Shown here piece after piece: positions 1 to 9,058 of a stretch of DNA of 64,000 bases; position 1 is the first letter of the stretch; each line of letters begins with the position of its first letter. This DNA comes from Variovorax ginsengisoli. GTDB lineage: Bacteria; Pseudomonadota; Gammaproteobacteria; Burkholderiales; Burkholderiaceae_C. Below the pieces are notes generated by a model that worked only from the letters and a program-made list of their open reading frames with translations, was not told the origin of the DNA and did not search any database. The stretch spans positions 1 through 64,000 of the forward strand of contig NZ_JAUJZH010000004.1 of the NCBI RefSeq assembly GCF_030486595.1, read 5' to 3'. Made by a program: the position numbers and the translations under genes.

Positions 1-11
1 CAAGGACAAGC

Positions 12-1634
12 TCAAGGCCGGTCTCGTACGGCCTCACGACGACGACTCATCTCAACCGGGTGGGGAAATCTGAACGACCACGACTGGGGAATATCCGGCG
101 ACCCTTGACAGATGAGCGGGTGCTCCTGGATCAGCGACATCTGCGAGCCCGCCGGAACCGGGGCTGCGGCGTCGATGGCGGCCAGCGCACCGGCCACGAG
201 CTTCTCGGTCAGCCTCTTGACGTGCTGGTAGCTGTGCACGCCCTCGGCGATGGCACGCGCGCAGGCGCTGTCCACCAGACGGCGTGGGTAGCGTTCGGCC
301 AGCCCGACGATGCCCCAGAGCTTGCGCTGCCCGACCCGCCCCTCGATAGCGAACAGCATCTCGCACAGCCGCTCGGCGTCTGGGCCGATGGCCTTGGCCT
401 GCCCGAGGATGCGGCGCGTCTCGCGCGACGGGTTGAAGACTCGTTCCTCCAGCGGCAGCACGACCGTGCCGGGTCGATCGACACGGTCATGCGTGCGCAG
501 CAGCGTGTGCGTCTTCAGGTCGCGGATCTCGATGCGATGCTCGAAGAGACGAACCAGGACCTTGCTGCCGATCGGCGCCGGCCGGGCTGCGTAGCTGCTG
601 TGGTCGACGCGCACGCAGCTGTCGTCGCAGACCGTGCGCGGACCCTCGGTGAAGTACTGCATGCTCAGCAGCGGCAAGGGCTGCAAGTGGGGCCGCTCCT
701 CCTCGAACATCGCCTGCACCTGGCGGCGGGCGCTGCCGTGGATGCGCTTGGCGGCCCAGCGACTCTCCCAGTGCTCGAGGAAGTCGTTCTGCTCAACGAT
801 GGACTCGAAGCGTCGGCCCTTCAAGGCAGTGGCCTGGGTGTGGCCGATCGCGTTCTCCACAGACCCTTTGCGGTTTGGGTCACGGACGCGGGCCGGGTCG
901 CCGACCACGCCATAGTGGGCAAGCGTCGCGGCATAGACTGGGTTGAGTTCAGGCTCGTACAGGTCGGGCTTGAGCACGCCTTCCTTCAGGTTATCGAGGA
1001 CTACGTACCGACACGATCCGCCGAAGTAGCGCCAGGCCTGCTCGTGAAGCCGCGCCCAAATCTCTTGGCTGGACTTCCACACGACGCGCCGGAAGCTGCG
1101 CCGTGAATAGCGCAGCGTCGCCACGAACAGGCGCGGCTTGCGATAGCGGTCGGTGCCAGGCACGCGGGTCGGGGCGCCCTCACCGTAGTCGACCTGCATC
1201 TCTTCGCCCGGCAGGAACGACAGGCGGTCGAACTGCTGCGGCTCGCGCCGACGCAGCTTGGCGGCAAAGCGCTTGACGGAGTTGTAGGCACCGCCGAAGC
1301 CGAACCGGTCCACCAAGTCCTGGTAGATGGCCGTGGCATTGCGGTTGAGCTTGAGTTGTTCCTCGATGAATGCCCGGTGCGGCTCGCACGTCGACAGCAG
1401 GCTGGCCGCCGCCGCGACCGGCGACCGGGCCGGTGGCCAGGGTGGAGCAGTTTGCGCCGACGCATCGCTGGCCGCATCAGGTCCGAGGGCGCCGCCCTCG
1501 GCGGCGAACCGCTTCTGATAGGCACGAATCGTGTGCCGTGAGATGCCCGTGACGCGGGCGATCTCCCGCTGGGTGGCGTTGTTGCGCAGTAGGGTCCAAA
1601 TGGTGGTTTGCAGATGTGGCTTCAAGACGTTCAA
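12..1634 (-). CDS. istA: IS21-family transposase IstA
   Basis: This is the DDE transposase of an IS21-type element, 540 residues, within the family's usual 400-550. The N-terminus has a helix-turn-helix resembling other IstA proteins (ATQREIARVTGISRHTIRAY, residues about 20-40). The catalytic core starts near residue 145 (EEMQVDYGEGAP), continues through VVLDNLKEGV and PNRKGSVENAIGHTQ, and a C-terminal DNA-binding region follows. The start at 1634 is the first ATG and lies just downstream of the repeated IS end. The last 30 or so residues look atypical for IstA and may read into sequence between istA and istB. Transposition would also need the ATPase IstB, which is not in view. Confidence 0.9.
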   Translation of the reverse strand: MNVLKPHLQTTIWTLLRNNATQREIARVTGISRHTIRAYQKRFAAEGGALGPDAASDASAQTAPPWPPARSPVAAAASLLSTCEPHRAFIEEQLKLNRNATAIYQDLVDRFGFGGAYNSVKRFAAKLRRREPQQFDRLSFLPGEEMQVDYGEGAPTRVPGTDRYRKPRLFVATLRYSRRSFRRVVWKSSQEIWARLHEQAWRYFGGSCRYVVLDNLKEGVLKPDLYEPELNPVYAATLAHYGVVGDPARVRDPNRKGSVENAIGHTQATALKGRRFESIVEQNDFLEHWESRWAAKRIHGSARRQVQAMFEEERPHLQPLPLLSMQYFTEGPRTVCDDSCVRVDHSSYAARPAPIGSKVLVRLFEHRIEIRDLKTHTLLRTHDRVDRPGTVVLPLEERVFNPSRETRRILGQAKAIGPDAERLCEMLFAIEGRVGQRKLWGIVGLAERYPRRLVDSACARAIAEGVHSYQHVKRLTEKLVAGALAAIDAAAPVPAGSQMSLIQEHPLICQGSPDIPQSWSFRFPHPVEMSRRREAVRDRP

Positions 1635-1736
1635 CCTGTGGGCTCCCCCGAAAACAAGGGAGCGAAAGTTACGTCCTGCCGCCAGCCGCCGACCTACGAC
1701 GGCGCTGCGATCAGCGCCTCAAATGCCGGTGGCCAG

Positions 1737-1774
1737 GTGGAGCAGTTTGACCCGGCCTCAAGTGGAGCAGTTTG
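1737..1774. repeat. IS21 terminal direct repeats
   Basis: Two identical 13-base copies of GTGGAGCAGTTTG lie at 1737-1749 and 1762-1774. A third copy is embedded in istA at 1442-1454, where a longer context (GCCGGTGGCCAG immediately before it) is also shared with 1725-1736, apart from one extra G. The upstream pair probably are transposase-binding sites. The copy inside istA is unusual. Confidence 0.7.
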
Positions 1775-1784
1775 GGTGGCCACC

Positions 1785-2588
1785 GGGGGTCTTGCCCGCA
1801 GTTCGTATTTCTACCACCGGGCACGCCTGCAGGTTGCTGACAAACATGCTGGTGCGCGCTGGGCGATCACCGACATCTTCGAACTCAATCACCGTTGCTA
1901 CGGCTATCGCCGGATGCAGGCGGCGCTGAGTAGGCAGTGCGTGCGCCTGTAAGAGAAGGTGGTGCAGCGCCTGATGAAGGAGGAGCGCCTGCTTGTCGCA
2001 AAGCCGAAGCGGCGCCGATACGGCTCCTACCTAGGAGAGATCAGCCCGGCGCCAGAAAACCTCATCAACCGAGACTTCCAGGCCGCGGCCCCTAACGTGA
2101 AGTGGCCGACAGATATCACGGAATTCCAACTTCCTGCCGATAAGGTGTATCTGTCGCCGATGATCGACTGCTTCGACGGGATGGTCGTCAGTTGGTCGAT
2201 TGGCACTCGCCCGGACGCCGAGCTTGTGAACGCCATGTTGGATGCGGCGGTCGAGAAGGTGGCCGACAGCGTCAATCGGCCGATGGTCCACTCCGACCGA
2301 GGGGCCCACTATCGCTGGCCTGGCTGGCTCGCGCGCATCGGCGATGCGAGGCTGATCCGCTCCATGTCACGCAAAGGGTGCTCGCCCGACAACGCGGCCT
2401 GCGAGGGCTTCTTCGGGCGCCTGAAGACAGAGCTGTTCTATCCTCGACAGTGGCGCTCCACAACCATCGAGCAGTTCATGCAGGCGCTCGACTCCTACAT
2501 CCGCTGATACAACGAAAAGCGGATCAAGATCTCCCTTGGCTTCCGCAGTCCTCTCGAATACCGTGCGAGCCTTGGACTTGCGGCATAG
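1785..2588 (+). pseudogene. IS3-family transposase (OrfB/InsF-type) remnant with two in-frame stops
   Basis: One reading frame runs from about 1785 to the stop at 2586-2588 with clear IS3-family integrase sequence: LARSSYFYHRAR near the start, TDITEF (first Asp), HSDRGAHY (second Asp), CEGFFGRLKTE (catalytic Glu) and the YNEKRIK-SLG-SPLEYR ending. The frame is interrupted by TAA at 1950-1952 and by TGA at 2505-2507. The second stop sits where the family normally has Trp (YIR-W-YNEKR), a TGG to TGA change. The N-terminal part and OrfA are missing, cut off where the IS21 end begins. The catalytic triad survives, but no full-length protein could be made. Confidence 0.85.
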
Positions 2589-2648
2589 CCCAGTCCAAGA
2601 ATTCCGCCGCACCCCCGGTGAGTCAAGATTTAACCGGCGCCGACAATA

Positions 2649-4313
2649 CTACAGATCGGCCTTCGAAATGCAGCACATCTTGTCGGACCTGATCGCCCTG
2701 TCCAACAACGCCTTCGGCAGGTATTCACAGCGCGAAAGGATGCCGCCGCTGTCAATTTTCCTCAGGAACTCAGGGAGCTTCTGTCCGATGTCCATCCCGA
2801 AGGCATAGTCGGACACGTAAAACACATTGATCGGCTGGCGGCCGTGCTGGAAGAGGAAGTAGGCGGCACCGTCCAGCACCAGGCGTTTGTCACCGTCATG
2901 AATGCCGCACCGTTTGGCAAGGGAGGGAATTTGGGCATGCTGGTCTTCGCGCACGAAGACCGGCGTTGACAAGGACTGCCCCTCTATCACGTCGTCGCCG
3001 GCACGAGCGATCTGCAGCAATCTGGGCGTTTGGATGGGGAGGAGCACCGCCATGCTCGCAATGGCAAGCAGCATCCAATAGAACGCCACAGCGCCTGCAA
3101 CCAGCCTGATCCAGTTCGACACCGGCCATTGCGCGTCCAACACCAGCAGCAGCAAGATGGACAGCGCGGGCACGATGAGCCCGGGTGTGTAGAAATGCCA
3201 TGCATTGACGTTGTACGCAACGCCGTGAAGCACTAGGCCGGCAGTCATCGAAATACCCAGCAAGGCCCCTGGTTCCAGACGCTTGCGCAGCAGTTCCATC
3301 ACGACTCGAAGGATCCCAGCGCAGAGCAACAGCAACGCGAACACATGCAGGCTGACTTTCAGCAGCTTTCCAAACCCAGCCAAACCCGGCTCAATCCATT
3401 TGCCATCGACCGACGGCAGCCAGTTCGATTGGTAAACGAGGGTTACCGGCACGCGCTCAATGACGAGGCCGAGTGATGAGGCCACATTGCGAGAGGCCTC
3501 CCTGAAAAACGCTGCCCTATCGGTCGAAAGCAGTTGAAAGTCCAAGGTGTGCTGAGCGAGAACCAGAGACATCGCTGGCGCATCCACGCAGCGCGACGCG
3601 ACTTGGACGTGCTGGAAAGACTGCGCGATTGCAAAGCCGAGCGACAGCAAGACCCCAACGGACCACAGCTTGCCCGCATCGCGAAAAATCAGAAAGGCCG
3701 ACGCCAGAATGATCGGCGAAAAGAACAGTGCCTTGGGATGCGCCAGCAAGAAGACCGAGGTAATCAGGAAAATCAGCGCGGCCTTGAGGCCCTTGATATA
3801 GATTCCGTCGGTCTCCGTGGAACGCCAGAATATCGGGAATATGCAATAGGCCAAGAGCCCGACCACCAAAAGCTGCTCCGATCGTGCCAAGACAAGCACG
3901 AACGGCAGGACGCCGAGCATGTTTAGCGAGAGTACAACCCCCTGAAGGCTGCGCTTGGAAATCAGCGTCTGCGGATGCCTGCCAGCCCACATCCACAGCA
4001 GGCTCAGCCATGCGCCGCAAATCGCAATGCCTCGGATCCGCAATCCCAGCTCGCTTGCCCCCGAGTACAGGATGGCGTTGAAAACAGCTCCCGGGTACCA
4101 AGACGCCGGGATGGGCATCAGCAATGGGCGACATTGGGGCAGTAGATTGAGGAGAGCGCCGTCTTCCAGGAAAAATCGCGCACGGACCATCTGAACGGCA
4201 ATTTCATCCGAATACAACGGAATCAATATCCCGGCAGCACAAACCGAAAGTGCCAATACCAATACAGCAAATCCAGCCAAATTGTTGAGGCGAGTCATCC
4301 ACTGTGCTGACAT
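2649..4313 (-). CDS. Polytopic membrane protein of unknown function, possibly a GT-C type glycosyltransferase
   Basis: The protein has about 554 residues, with roughly ten hydrophobic segments filling the first 440 (for example NLAGFAVLVLALSVCAAGIL near the N-terminus) and a soluble C-terminal tail of about 115 residues. An acidic pair (YSDE) just after the first membrane segment recalls the first loop of GT-C enzymes that use lipid-linked sugars. That is a topological resemblance, not a family match. The start at 4313 is preceded by GGAAG at 4324-4328 and lies 7 bp downstream of the TPR/GT41 gene, so the two probably form an operon. GC is clearly below the rest of the window. The transferase partner of the GtrA/GtrB pair is one conceivable role. 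Confidence 0.7.
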   Translation of the reverse strand: MSAQWMTRLNNLAGFAVLVLALSVCAAGILIPLYSDEIAVQMVRARFFLEDGALLNLLPQCRPLLMPIPASWYPGAVFNAILYSGASELGLRIRGIAICGAWLSLLWMWAGRHPQTLISKRSLQGVVLSLNMLGVLPFVLVLARSEQLLVVGLLAYCIFPIFWRSTETDGIYIKGLKAALIFLITSVFLLAHPKALFFSPIILASAFLIFRDAGKLWSVGVLLSLGFAIAQSFQHVQVASRCVDAPAMSLVLAQHTLDFQLLSTDRAAFFREASRNVASSLGLVIERVPVTLVYQSNWLPSVDGKWIEPGLAGFGKLLKVSLHVFALLLLCAGILRVVMELLRKRLEPGALLGISMTAGLVLHGVAYNVNAWHFYTPGLIVPALSILLLLVLDAQWPVSNWIRLVAGAVAFYWMLLAIASMAVLLPIQTPRLLQIARAGDDVIEGQSLSTPVFVREDQHAQIPSLAKRCGIHDGDKRLVLDGAAYFLFQHGRQPINVFYVSDYAFGMDIGQKLPEFLRKIDSGGILSRCEYLPKALLDRAIRSDKMCCISKADL

Positions 4314-4320
4314 CGCCGGG

Positions 4321-7300
4321 CTACTTCCATTCGCCACGCAACCAATTTGCCGCCGGCAAACCTTCAAGCCTCCTGTTCCACGAATGAGTGAGGAATTTTT
4401 GAAATTCGTCGCTGCTGGCTTGGCTCTCTACGTAGCGAGATGATTTTTCTTTCATCTCCGCCGAAATGCGAGCACGCCATACTTTATCTGATGCGATCCT
4501 CAAGGCGATATCGACATAATCCTCTCGACTGCTCGCCGTCAGCCCCTCTATCCCGATATATTCATAAATTGCCGCAGTCCATCGGCCGAATGGAATATCC
4601 GCCGGAAGCGTCACGGTCGCTATCCCCAGCATGGCGCCATCGAAGCTCGACGACATTCCGCAGAGAGGATAAGAATCCAGACAACAATCCACTGACTGCA
4701 ATAACATATGGGCATCATCCTTGCTCATAGTTGGCACGAACACAACTCTTTCATAGAGCGACCCAAGCTTAGCTCGCAATCTTGCCCGCAAGCTCTGCGC
4801 CGGCGGATATTCTCCGCGAAGAAGCACCAGGATAGCCTCTTTGTCACGGTCCAGGACGTCAAAGAATATGTCATCCATATCGGGATGGATCTTCGGTGGC
4901 GTATTCGCACACAAATAAAGGCGAGCTTCCGGACCTACATTCAGTAGCCGTCTCCTGGTATCCGTTCGCGCCTCCGGAGAAATTGAACCATTTTCACCAA
5001 TCGCTGGCCTCTCAATCCAGTAGGGAGGATTTTGAAATAACGCTGCCTTGGTCTTGTAAAAGTCAGCCGGATTGACAGGCTCAGCTTGTTGCCAAGAAAT
5101 GTAGTAGTCAGCATTGGTCAAGCCATCTGTCCAGTTCGGCTCCAACAAGACCATTTGAAGCGGTGCAAGTCGCGCCATCATCGGATAAAACACTGCGGCG
5201 ATAGAAGGTCCGGATATGATGATGTCGAGCTCCTCATTTGCAATCACCTGAAGAGCGGCATACATATCAACATCCGAATACTGCACAACCTTGTCGGCCC
5301 TAGCAATCCAACTTTTTGCGGCGGCAGATTGACCAGCTGTGCCCGGGCGGAGAAATACCGTTTCAAAGCGATCTCTGTCAAGTCGAGGCAAAAACCCCGA
5401 CATCATCGGCATGGAATCATGGACGATGAATCCAATGCGAATTTTTTTCCCCTGTCTCTTCTGAAGATCCATCGCATCGCCGACATGTGGCGCCGTAAAA
5501 TCAAGTTTAGGCCAGGTATTGAAAATCATCTTTTCGATGGCGGCAATGGCCTCACCATACAATTTGGGCGCAACGAGGCAAAAAATGTACTGCCACGGCG
5601 TCCAATTATTCGTCATGTCCGCGATCGGCTCACCCAACTCCACAGGATTTTTGGAGATGCGAAGACCCGCCCGGATGAATTTTTCAACGATGACGGCCCC
5701 ATGGATCGGACGCTCCGGGATCATGGGCGGGGTCATCTCGTTCAGGATCAGGAGAGATTGACTCTCCTTGCTTCCCGCTTCGCACGCGGTTTGGAGCGCC
5801 TCATACACCCCGTCACCAAAGTCCTGGGGCAAATGCAGATATCGACAAAAAAACAACAAGACTCTAGCAATCTTGATGGGCTGAGGATTCTTCCTAAGGT
5901 AGGCGATAAAATCCCCTCTTAGAGTGGCAATATCGTGCCCATCGAAAAGCGACTCAATGTCTCTCAGTCCGATGACAAAATCAACCGGCGAACTCATGCT
6001 TGCACGATAAAAATCCAACATCGAGACTGGCGCTGGAAACTGAGAATTCGGTGCACCGAGAAAATTTAAGTACCGCTTGTAATCGAGGCGTTTTGCACAG
6101 ATGCTCATGTACAGAGTCAAGAGTTTGCCTTCTCTTGGATGCCGCAACAAACCCTGCTCAAGTCGCCCCAAGCATCCGTCCAGATCCGAGAGACAGATAA
6201 ACGCCAAACTTGACAAGTGATAGTCTTGAGCGTCTTCCAGATTGTGCTCGGTCAACTTTCTATGAATAGCGTTCGCCTCATTGGTGCGCTCTCTCAATAG
6301 CAGCAATTCAGCGACTTGCCACAATGCCAGGGCGTTTCTAGAAAATTCCTTGATTGAATTTATCTTTTGCTCACCCAATCTTATCAGCCCTGAGTTCAAG
6401 CAATAATCAATCAAACCGACTTGAAATTGAGGATCGGGGAATTTTTCAAAAAGCACTTCACAAGCTTGCTCCTCGGTTTTCGCGTCTGATGCCAAGATGC
6501 GGAGGACGCGTTCCATCTGTCCAAGTTTTGAGCAAACAAGGATATAGTGGTCCACCAACTCCGCAGCTTGCGGATATTCTTTGATTCCTGCCTCAAACAT
6601 ATCGGCAGCGCGCGCGGAGTTGCCCAGCCTGTGCTCAGAGAGCGCTGAATGTACAAGACCCAGAGGATTCTCTGCAGGGCGCGCAGCCAACCGCTTATAA
6701 ATAAGCTTGGCCTCGTCGCTGCGTTGGTAGTGCAACAACACATCTGCAAGCGTCCAAAGCAGCACGTTGTCCGAGCAGTTTTCCAGCAGAACTCTAACTT
6801 TCTGTTCGGCAAGATCCGGGAGGCCCCTGTGCAGGGCGTGTGCGATCAGGCTCACTTGGAAATGCGAGTCCGGAAATTTGTCAAACGCAGCCTCGCACAC
6901 CTGACGGTCCTCCTCCCCTCCACTCTCCGCTGCCACCAAGCGGAGGACCCGATCCATCTGCCCAAGTTGTACGCAAATATTTGCGTAGTGGTCCACCAAC
7001 TCCGTAGCTTGCGGATATTCTTTGATCCCCGCCTCGAACATATCGGCAGCGCGAGCGGAGTTGCCTAGCCTGTGCTCAGAGAGCGCTGAATGCACAAGAC
7101 CGAGAGGATTCTGTGCAGGACGTGCAGCCAACCGCTCATAGACAAGCTTCGCCTCGTCGCTGCGCTGGTGCTCCAACAAGACATCGGCAAAGCGCCAAAG
7201 CAGCGCGTTGTCGGAGCAGTTCTCCAGCAGAACTCTGAGTTGTTGTTCCGCAAGATCTTCGAAGCCGCTGTGCAAGCAGTGGGCGATCAGGTTCGCTTGG

Positions 7301-7701
7301 ACATTTGGATCAGGGAATTTTACAAACAGCGTCTCGCATAAGTGCCGCTCATCCACTCCACTCGATGTAAGCCGCCGACCTGCACGCCCAATCTGTTCGT
7401 GTTCAAGACAAACACGAACATAATGCTCCATCAGGGACGACGAGGCCGGATATTTATTCAGACCCGTTTCGAGCACCGATATTGCCTCGTCTGGCCTACG
7501 CAGCCTTTGCTCAGAAAGACCTGCGTAGATATAAGCCTCCGGGCTTGTCAGGCGACTGCGGGACAGGAGTCGATAGATGGATGCAGCTCGGGAATCGTCT
7601 CCCGCGGCATGGGCGAGATCAGCCTGTACCCAAAGGTATTGCGAATCCTTGAATCTATAAACCAGCGGTTTTAGCAGCGCCTTGAATTTGGTGAAGTTCA
7701 T
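4321..7701 (-). CDS. TPR protein with C-terminal GT41 (OGT/SPINDLY-like) glycosyltransferase domain
   Basis: The protein has about 1,126 residues. The N-terminal 550 or so are helical TPR-like repeats, including a 147-residue unit present twice with nearly the same sequence (LVHSALSEHRLGNSARAADM in both). From about residue 730 the sequence looks like the catalytic part of O-GlcNAc-transferase relatives: RIGFIVHDSMP, LEPNWTDGLTNADYYI, LYLCANTPPKIHPDMDD, a nucleotide-sugar segment (DSYPLCGMSSSFDGAMLGIA) and a C-terminal LTASSREDYVDIALRIASD. Bacterial GT41 enzymes glycosylate proteins, such as flagellin or adhesins, in the cytoplasm. The start at 7701 gives a natural N-terminus (MNFTKFKALLKPL); ATG at 7716 is possible. 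Low GC suggests horizontal acquisition. Acceptor and donor are unknown. Confidence 0.8.
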   Translation of the reverse strand: MNFTKFKALLKPLVYRFKDSQYLWVQADLAHAAGDDSRAASIYRLLSRSRLTSPEAYIYAGLSEQRLRRPDEAISVLETGLNKYPASSSLMEHYVRVCLEHEQIGRAGRRLTSSGVDERHLCETLFVKFPDPNVQANLIAHCLHSGFEDLAEQQLRVLLENCSDNALLWRFADVLLEHQRSDEAKLVYERLAARPAQNPLGLVHSALSEHRLGNSARAADMFEAGIKEYPQATELVDHYANICVQLGQMDRVLRLVAAESGGEEDRQVCEAAFDKFPDSHFQVSLIAHALHRGLPDLAEQKVRVLLENCSDNVLLWTLADVLLHYQRSDEAKLIYKRLAARPAENPLGLVHSALSEHRLGNSARAADMFEAGIKEYPQAAELVDHYILVCSKLGQMERVLRILASDAKTEEQACEVLFEKFPDPQFQVGLIDYCLNSGLIRLGEQKINSIKEFSRNALALWQVAELLLLRERTNEANAIHRKLTEHNLEDAQDYHLSSLAFICLSDLDGCLGRLEQGLLRHPREGKLLTLYMSICAKRLDYKRYLNFLGAPNSQFPAPVSMLDFYRASMSSPVDFVIGLRDIESLFDGHDIATLRGDFIAYLRKNPQPIKIARVLLFFCRYLHLPQDFGDGVYEALQTACEAGSKESQSLLILNEMTPPMIPERPIHGAVIVEKFIRAGLRISKNPVELGEPIADMTNNWTPWQYIFCLVAPKLYGEAIAAIEKMIFNTWPKLDFTAPHVGDAMDLQKRQGKKIRIGFIVHDSMPMMSGFLPRLDRDRFETVFLRPGTAGQSAAAKSWIARADKVVQYSDVDMYAALQVIANEELDIIISGPSIAAVFYPMMARLAPLQMVLLEPNWTDGLTNADYYISWQQAEPVNPADFYKTKAALFQNPPYWIERPAIGENGSISPEARTDTRRRLLNVGPEARLYLCANTPPKIHPDMDDIFFDVLDRDKEAILVLLRGEYPPAQSLRARLRAKLGSLYERVVFVPTMSKDDAHMLLQSVDCCLDSYPLCGMSSSFDGAMLGIATVTLPADIPFGRWTAAIYEYIGIEGLTASSREDYVDIALRIASDKVWRARISAEMKEKSSRYVESQASSDEFQKFLTHSWNRRLEGLPAANWLRGEWK
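6547..7428 (-). repeat. 441-bp tandem duplication inside the TPR/GT41 gene
   Basis: The stretches 6547-6987 and 6988-7428 align end to end with a constant offset of 441 bp (147 codons, in frame) and are closely similar at nucleotide level. For example, GTGGTCCACCAACTCCG starts at 6547 and again at 6988. The two halves encode successive TPR units. Similarity fades toward the far end of each copy. Confidence 0.8.
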
Positions 7702-7716
7702 TTGTCGATGCAACAT

Positions 7717-7917
7717 TTCGTGTTGCGCTGAATTGGTTTAGCGATTTCGGATACAGCTAATCGATAGATTTCGAGGACTACGCATCTTCGATGAACGTGG
7801 TCGACCTGCGCGCCGCAAGATCAGAGGCGTGCCGCCTGAGGCGCTCGAGCATCGATCACGTAGTGCGGCGAGGCCCGGCGAGATGCGTGGTGGAGGCGAT
7901 CTTGGGCTCAACGGCCC
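7717..7917. other. Intergenic stretch without a recognisable gene
   Basis: About 200 bp lie between the UDP-sugar epimerase stop and the TPR/GT41 gene start, both on the minus strand. I see no convincing ORF, hairpin terminator or repeat here. Any promoter for the TPR/GT41 and membrane-protein pair would have to lie here, but no clear -35/-10 pair stands out. Confidence 0.5.
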
Positions 7918-9054
7918 TCAATACTTCTTCCACACCACACGGTTGACGTAGTCCACGTAGCTGTGAATGATCCGAAGCACCTTGTCGGACACGTTGGGCA
8001 TGTTGTAGTCGGCAACCATGCGCAAGCCGCGATCGGCGCCCCGCGGTTGCGATTCCAGGATGGCCAGTCCCTGTCGGACGCGCTCCGCGTCCAGCCCCAC
8101 CATCATCACCGCGGCCTCCTCCATGCCTTCAGGCCGTTCGTGCGCCTCGCGGAGGTTGAGCGCCGGGAAGTTCAGGATCGAGGATTCTTCGTTGATGGTG
8201 CCGCTATCCGAGAGCACAGCCTTCGCAGACATCTGCAGCTTTACGTAGTCGTGGAACCCAAGAGGCTTCAAGAGGCGAACTTGCGGATGAAAACTGACCG
8301 ACGTGGCCTGGACTCTCTTTTGTGTTCGAGGGTGCGTGGAAACGATCACGGGCAAGTCGTGGTCTTTGGCGATGGCATTCAAGGTCGAGACCAACTTGCC
8401 GAATGAGCTATCGGACTCGATGTTTTCCTCACGATGCGCGCTGATCACAAAGTACTTGCCTTCGGTCAGGCCCAGCCGCTGCAGCACGTCTGAAGCCTGA
8501 ATCTGCGGCATGTAGTGGTGCAGCACCTCGTACATTGGACTGCCGGTCTTGATCACTTGGTCGGGCGGCAAACCCTCGCGCAGCAGGTAGTCGCGGGCGA
8601 TCGTGCTATATGTGAGATTGATGTCGGACGTGTGATCGACGATGCGGCGATTGATCTCTTCTGGCACCCGCAGATCAAAGCATCGATTGCCGGCCTCCAT
8701 GTGGAAGATCGGGATCTTGCGCCGTTTGGCCGGGATCACTGCAAGACAGCTGTTGGTGTCTCCGAGCACGAGCATGGCCTCCGGCTGGACCTCTCCCAGG
8801 ACACGATCGACTTCAATAATGAGATTGCCGATGGTGTGCGCCGCGCTGGTGCTGCCGACCGCGCTGTTCAGGAAGTGATCCGGCTTGCGCAACTTCAAGT
8901 CATCAAAGAAGACCTGGTTCAACTCGTAGTCGTAGTTCTGCCCGGTGTGGACCAGTAAATGGTCGCAATGCTCGTCCAGCGCGGCAAAAACGCGGGAAAG
9001 GCGAATGATCTCTGGCCGCGTGCCGACCACGGACATGACTTTCAGCTTCTTCAT
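7918..9054 (-). CDS. fnlC: UDP-N-acetylglucosamine 2-epimerase family enzyme (FnlC/CapG type)
   Basis: The enzyme has 378 residues, the usual length of non-hydrolysing UDP-GlcNAc 2-epimerases. The N-terminal VVGTRPEIIRLSRV and the central HMEAGNRCFDLRVPEEINRR are signatures of the family. ISAHREEN and the later SDSGTINEESSILNFPAL belong to the UDP-binding half. Its position directly after fnlA and fnlB indicates the last step of UDP-N-acetyl-L-fucosamine synthesis (2-epimerisation of UDP-2-acetamido-2,6-dideoxy-L-talose), rather than ManNAc formation. It lies 4 bp downstream of fnlB, in one operon. Confidence in the family is high; the FucNAc assignment rests on the neighbours. Confidence 0.9.
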   Translation of the reverse strand: MKKLKVMSVVGTRPEIIRLSRVFAALDEHCDHLLVHTGQNYDYELNQVFFDDLKLRKPDHFLNSAVGSTSAAHTIGNLIIEVDRVLGEVQPEAMLVLGDTNSCLAVIPAKRRKIPIFHMEAGNRCFDLRVPEEINRRIVDHTSDINLTYSTIARDYLLREGLPPDQVIKTGSPMYEVLHHYMPQIQASDVLQRLGLTEGKYFVISAHREENIESDSSFGKLVSTLNAIAKDHDLPVIVSTHPRTQKRVQATSVSFHPQVRLLKPLGFHDYVKLQMSAKAVLSDSGTINEESSILNFPALNLREAHERPEGMEEAAVMMVGLDAERVRQGLAILESQPRGADRGLRMVADYNMPNVSDKVLRIIHSYVDYVNRVVWKKY

Positions 9055-9058
9055 TTTT

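Larger units (their letters stand above)
1..1782 (-). mobile_element. IS21-family insertion sequence, istA end (istB side outside the window)
   Basis: The element is read from a complete istA gene plus a characteristic upstream end. Upstream of istA a 13-base word (GTGGAGCAGTTTG) occurs at 1737-1749 and 1762-1774, spaced 25 bp apart. Repeated inner sequences like this are usual at IS21-family ends, where transposase binds several sites. The outer tip is inferred near 1782, because IS3-type coding sequence resumes at about 1785. The partner gene istB and the other end lie left of position 1, so the element's completeness and its target duplication cannot be judged. Confidence 0.75.
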
